NCBI RefSeq assembly: GCF_030552475.1
Contig: NZ_JAUPED010000005.1
Span: 62,001-126,000, forward strand
Length of the DNA: 64,000 bases
Source of the DNA: Mariniflexile sp. AS56
Lineage (GTDB): Bacteria; Bacteroidota; Bacteroidia; Flavobacteriales; Flavobacteriaceae
Direction of reading: 5' to 3'
Positions 61,486 through 64,000 of the stretch are shown here, one piece after another (the first letter of the stretch is position 1; every line of letters starts with the position of its first letter). The notes beneath the pieces were generated by a model. It was given only the letters and a program-made list of their open reading frames with translations, was not told the origin of the DNA and searched no databases. A program made the position numbers and the translations under genes.

Positions 61486-63261
61486 CTAAAAAGGGAAAAA
61501 GTAAGGAATAATAAAAGAAGCTGCTACCCAAATAATTAAATTTAAAGGGGTTCCTACACGTAAAAAATCGTTGAATTTATAATTTCCGGGCGCATACACC
61601 ATGGTGTTTGTTGGGTAGCTCATAGGCGTCATAAAGGTTAATGAACAGGCAAACATAACAGCTACTAAAAAAGGACGCTCACTCACCTCCATAATCGCCG
61701 CTAAGCTAATAACAACAGGTGTTAACAAGGCTGCCGTCGCTTTACTAGAAATAAGGTTTGTGGAAATAAAAGTCACCAAATACAATAAACTCAACGTGAT
61801 GTGTGGGTTGTATTGCCCCAAGGTATTTTGTATAAAATCTGCAATTAACTTAGCGCCTCCTGTTTTTTCCAAAGCTGTTCCCATAGAAAGTACACCGGCC
61901 ATCATAAAAATAACTTTCCATTCTACAGCATTATAGGCTTCTATAGGTTTTAATATTTTAGTTAAAACCATGAGTAAGGCGCCTACCATCGCAGCTATTA
62001 AAATAGAGGTGATATTTAGTGAGGCCGCTAAAACAACGCCAATCCCTATTAAAACCGCGGGTATAGCTTTTTTAAAATTAATTTTGTTCTTCTGATATTC
62101 AGAAAGCATCACCGCTAGTTTTTTCTCCTCTAAGTTTCGCACATCATCCTTCTTCCCTAAAACCAAAAGCATATCGCCTTCCATTAATTTTATTGATGAT
62201 AATTTATCAAATAAAATTTCACCACGTTGGCGAATTGCCAAGACAGACATATTGTAACGCCTATTAAATCGCATGGATTTTAGAGAACCTTCCGCCAAAC
62301 TAGAACCAAATGGAATAATAACTTCATAGACATTATACCCATCTGAATTAATATCAGTTTTATTAGCGAGTGTACTTCCTTTTACCTTATACCCTTTAAC
62401 ATCTAATAGTTTATGAACCGTGTGCGGTGGTAAAACCACTTTTAAAATATCATCTTTTAGAAGAATGGTTTCGGGCCCTAATTCATACCTCAGGCCATCT
62501 TCTCGTCTCACAGACAAGATATTTACATTAAAATCTAAAACCAATTTAGAATTCACAATGGCTTTATTAATATCAGGGCATCCAGCTTCAATAACCACTT
62601 CTGTAATGTATTCTTCTACCTTTTTGCTAAGCGCATCATCTTCCTCTTTACGCTTCGGAAGTAAAAAAGGCGCAACTAAAAATATATATAAAAATCCAAT
62701 AACAAGTAAGCAAGCCGCTGCCCCACTAAATTCAAACATTCCGAATTCTTCTAGTCCATATTTTTTAGCATAACTACTCACCAAAATATTAGTTGAAGTT
62801 CCTATAAGGGTACATGTGCCTCCAAAAAGTGCCGCAAATGATATAGGCATTAATAATTTTCCAGGACTAATATTGGTTTCTCTACACACCGTTAAGGCAA
62901 TGGGAAGCATTAATGCAACAACCGCCGTATCATTTATAAAGGCTGAAAATACCGCTGTAATAATACAAAACACACTAAGCGCCACCACATAATGAATTTT
63001 GGCAAGTTTAATAATATGGTCGCTTAAACCATTAAGAACACCCGAATTAAAAACACCGCCACTTACTACAAAAATGCAGCCCAAAGTTAGGGTCGCTGGA
63101 TGGTTAAATCCTGAAAAACCTTCTTCAGGGTTTAATACACCCGCAACAATAAACAGCGCCATGATAAGAATGGAAGTGGTATCAATTGAAAAATAATCTT
63201 TTACAAAAAGAAAAACACCCACTAAAATAATGCAAAATGTAATAATCAAATCGATGCTCAT
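61486..63261 (-). CDS. SLC13-family permease with two RCK_C (TrkA-C) domains
   Basis: A 591-residue DASS/SLC13-type transporter for divalent anions. TM segments flank a central soluble part (about 210-390) that holds two TrkA-C-like copies (VLDFNVNILSVRRED and YNMSVLAIRQRGEILF), and the C-terminal half has GVLSMGTALEKTGGAKLIADF and SSKATAALLTPVVISLA. This layout (SLC13 core plus RCK_C) is common for bacterial sulfate or dicarboxylate permeases. Substrate unknown; being next to a SulP gene, sulfate is one option. Confidence 0.88.
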   Translation of the reverse strand: MSIDLIITFCIILVGVFLFVKDYFSIDTTSILIMALFIVAGVLNPEEGFSGFNHPATLTLGCIFVVSGGVFNSGVLNGLSDHIIKLAKIHYVVALSVFCIITAVFSAFINDTAVVALMLPIALTVCRETNISPGKLLMPISFAALFGGTCTLIGTSTNILVSSYAKKYGLEEFGMFEFSGAAACLLVIGFLYIFLVAPFLLPKRKEEDDALSKKVEEYITEVVIEAGCPDINKAIVNSKLVLDFNVNILSVRREDGLRYELGPETILLKDDILKVVLPPHTVHKLLDVKGYKVKGSTLANKTDINSDGYNVYEVIIPFGSSLAEGSLKSMRFNRRYNMSVLAIRQRGEILFDKLSSIKLMEGDMLLVLGKKDDVRNLEEKKLAVMLSEYQKNKINFKKAIPAVLIGIGVVLAASLNITSILIAAMVGALLMVLTKILKPIEAYNAVEWKVIFMMAGVLSMGTALEKTGGAKLIADFIQNTLGQYNPHITLSLLYLVTFISTNLISSKATAALLTPVVISLAAIMEVSERPFLVAVMFACSLTFMTPMSYPTNTMVYAPGNYKFNDFLRVGTPLNLIIWVAASFIIPYFFPF

Positions 63262-63291
63262 AACTTCTTTGGGATAAATTATTTAAGCTAA

Positions 63292-63630
63292 TCAGTCCAC
63301 TTTTTTGTTTTCAGACATATAGTATAACCTTTTTAAACTTTTCTTAAGAAGCATAAATCGATAGATTCCTATCACAAAAAAAAGAGCACTGAAAAAAAGA
63401 GACACAAAAGCGAGATATCTGAAATTCGGAAAATTTTTAAGCTGAAAAAAAGCAATACCACCCAATAATAAATAAAGCGAAGACCGAATGTAAGACAGCA
63501 AGGTACGCTCGTTAGCCAACCGGGTGCGCTCGATAGCAAGATAATCTCTTAAAATAATTTGTTCATCAGGTTTAAAGTCACGCCCAAACCGTAATAGTTT
63601 CATTTTCTTTAATTTTATTGGCGTTTCCAT
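63292..63630 (-). CDS. DUF202 (YidH-like) small membrane protein
   Basis: A 112-residue protein with three predicted TM helices. The region DYLAIERTRLANERTLLSYIR is the DUF202 signature, followed by SLYLLLGGIAFFQLK, AFVSLFFSALFFVIGIYRF and a basic tail. The family's function is not established. A second ATG at 63603 is possible. It precedes the SLC13 gene by 30 bp on the same strand. Confidence 0.83.
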   Translation of the reverse strand: METPIKLKKMKLLRFGRDFKPDEQIILRDYLAIERTRLANERTLLSYIRSSLYLLLGGIAFFQLKNFPNFRYLAFVSLFFSALFFVIGIYRFMLLKKSLKRLYYMSENKKVD

Positions 63631-63814
63631 AGTTTGATTCGTTCAAATTTTTAAATTATTTTTATAAATCTAGTTGAATTTTTAAAGGTTTCAAAGAATA
63701 TATATTTAAACTATTCTAAGTAAATGTTAAAAAACTCTAATAAATTTAATGATTTTCAACTTATCAATTACGTTTTTAGTAATTTGCAGCACATTTTTCT
63801 TATAGAATCCCTAC

Positions 63815-64000
63815 ATGAACCTATACCCAATAAACGCAGGAAACTTTAAATTAGATGGTGGCGCTATGTTTGGCGTTGTACCAAAAGCCTTGTGGCAAAG
63901 CACCAATCCTGCCGACGCCAATAACATGATTGACCTTACAGCCCGCTGTTTACTTATAGAAGACGGTAATAGACTTATATTAATCGATACAGGTATGGGC
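63815..64000 (+). CDS. metallo-beta-lactamase-fold hydrolase (partial)
   Basis: The first 62 codons of a gene that leaves the window on the right. The translation opens MNLYPINAGNFKLDGGAMFG, then ARCLLIEDGNRLILIDTGMG, the first strands of a metallo-beta-lactamase fold; the HxHxDH motif would lie beyond the edge. Such proteins are hydrolases of varied substrates, for example quorum-quenching lactonases or ribonuclease-like enzymes. Substrate cannot be told. Confidence 0.8.
   Translation, partial: MNLYPINAGNFKLDGGAMFGVVPKALWQSTNPADANNMIDLTARCLLIEDGNRLILIDTGMG

Overview
The window is 64 kb of AT-rich chromosome from a member of the Bacteroidetes, almost certainly family Flavobacteriaceae. The evidence is: promoters of the Bacteroidetes form TAnnTTTG with almost no Shine-Dalgarno sequences; a TonB-dependent receptor with an N-terminal carboxypeptidase-like domain; a type IX secretion C-terminal sorting domain; a HopJ-family protein; and the gene order DUF177-rpmF-fabH-accB-accC. 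Species cannot be told from the sequence alone.

Layout. 1-4845: a sugar-uptake locus with a LacI-family regulator, two tandem LacI-type operators, a SusD-less TonB receptor, a small exported glutaredoxin-like protein and an SLC45-type MFS transporter cut by the window edge. The set resembles TonB-receptor/MFS/LacI loci for sucrose or maltose. 4942-9260: a block of mobilizable-element genes on the minus strand (HTH protein, SF3 helicase, Toprim primase, MobC-like protein, relaxase, membrane coiled-coil protein), with no integrase in view, lying between lacI and a tRNA-Ala gene. 9765-32727: mostly housekeeping genes (universal stress protein, QueD, LpxH, Fic, RecJ, OsmC, a murein-peptide epimerase operon, UDG, RsmI, thymidine kinase, alanine racemase, MscL, Asd, prolyl oligopeptidase, GreA-like, MtgA). 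33001-36887: fatty-acid operon with L32. 37050-48744: PdxA, riboflavin synthase, tRNA(CAU), methylmalonyl-CoA epimerase, RbfA, LolE-like permease, DusB, two secreted proteins, LepA. 49238-56370: glycogen operon glgA-glgC-glgB followed by a GH31 alpha-glucosidase. 56376-64000: ion transport (CPA1 antiporter, USP-SulP pair, SLC13 permease), a DUF202 protein and the start of a metallo-beta-lactamase-fold gene.

How it fits together. The two carbohydrate loci complement each other: uptake at the left edge, storage and breakdown as glycogen at 49-56 kb. The cell-envelope genes (LpxH, Alr, MtgA, the epimerase) and the fatty-acid operon are ordinary core genome.

The structures not explained by ordinary genes are: a three-copy dispersed intergenic repeat of about 130-145 bp (12139, 32791, 41771); three 41-bp operator-like repeats in front of the Fic gene; a duplicated, TGATGA-rich iteron-like segment between the mobile element's primase and helicase; tandem short repeats at the element's tRNA-side edge; and a SulP anion transporter with an extra C-terminal domain. 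I saw no CRISPR array, insertion sequence, or clear new defence system.
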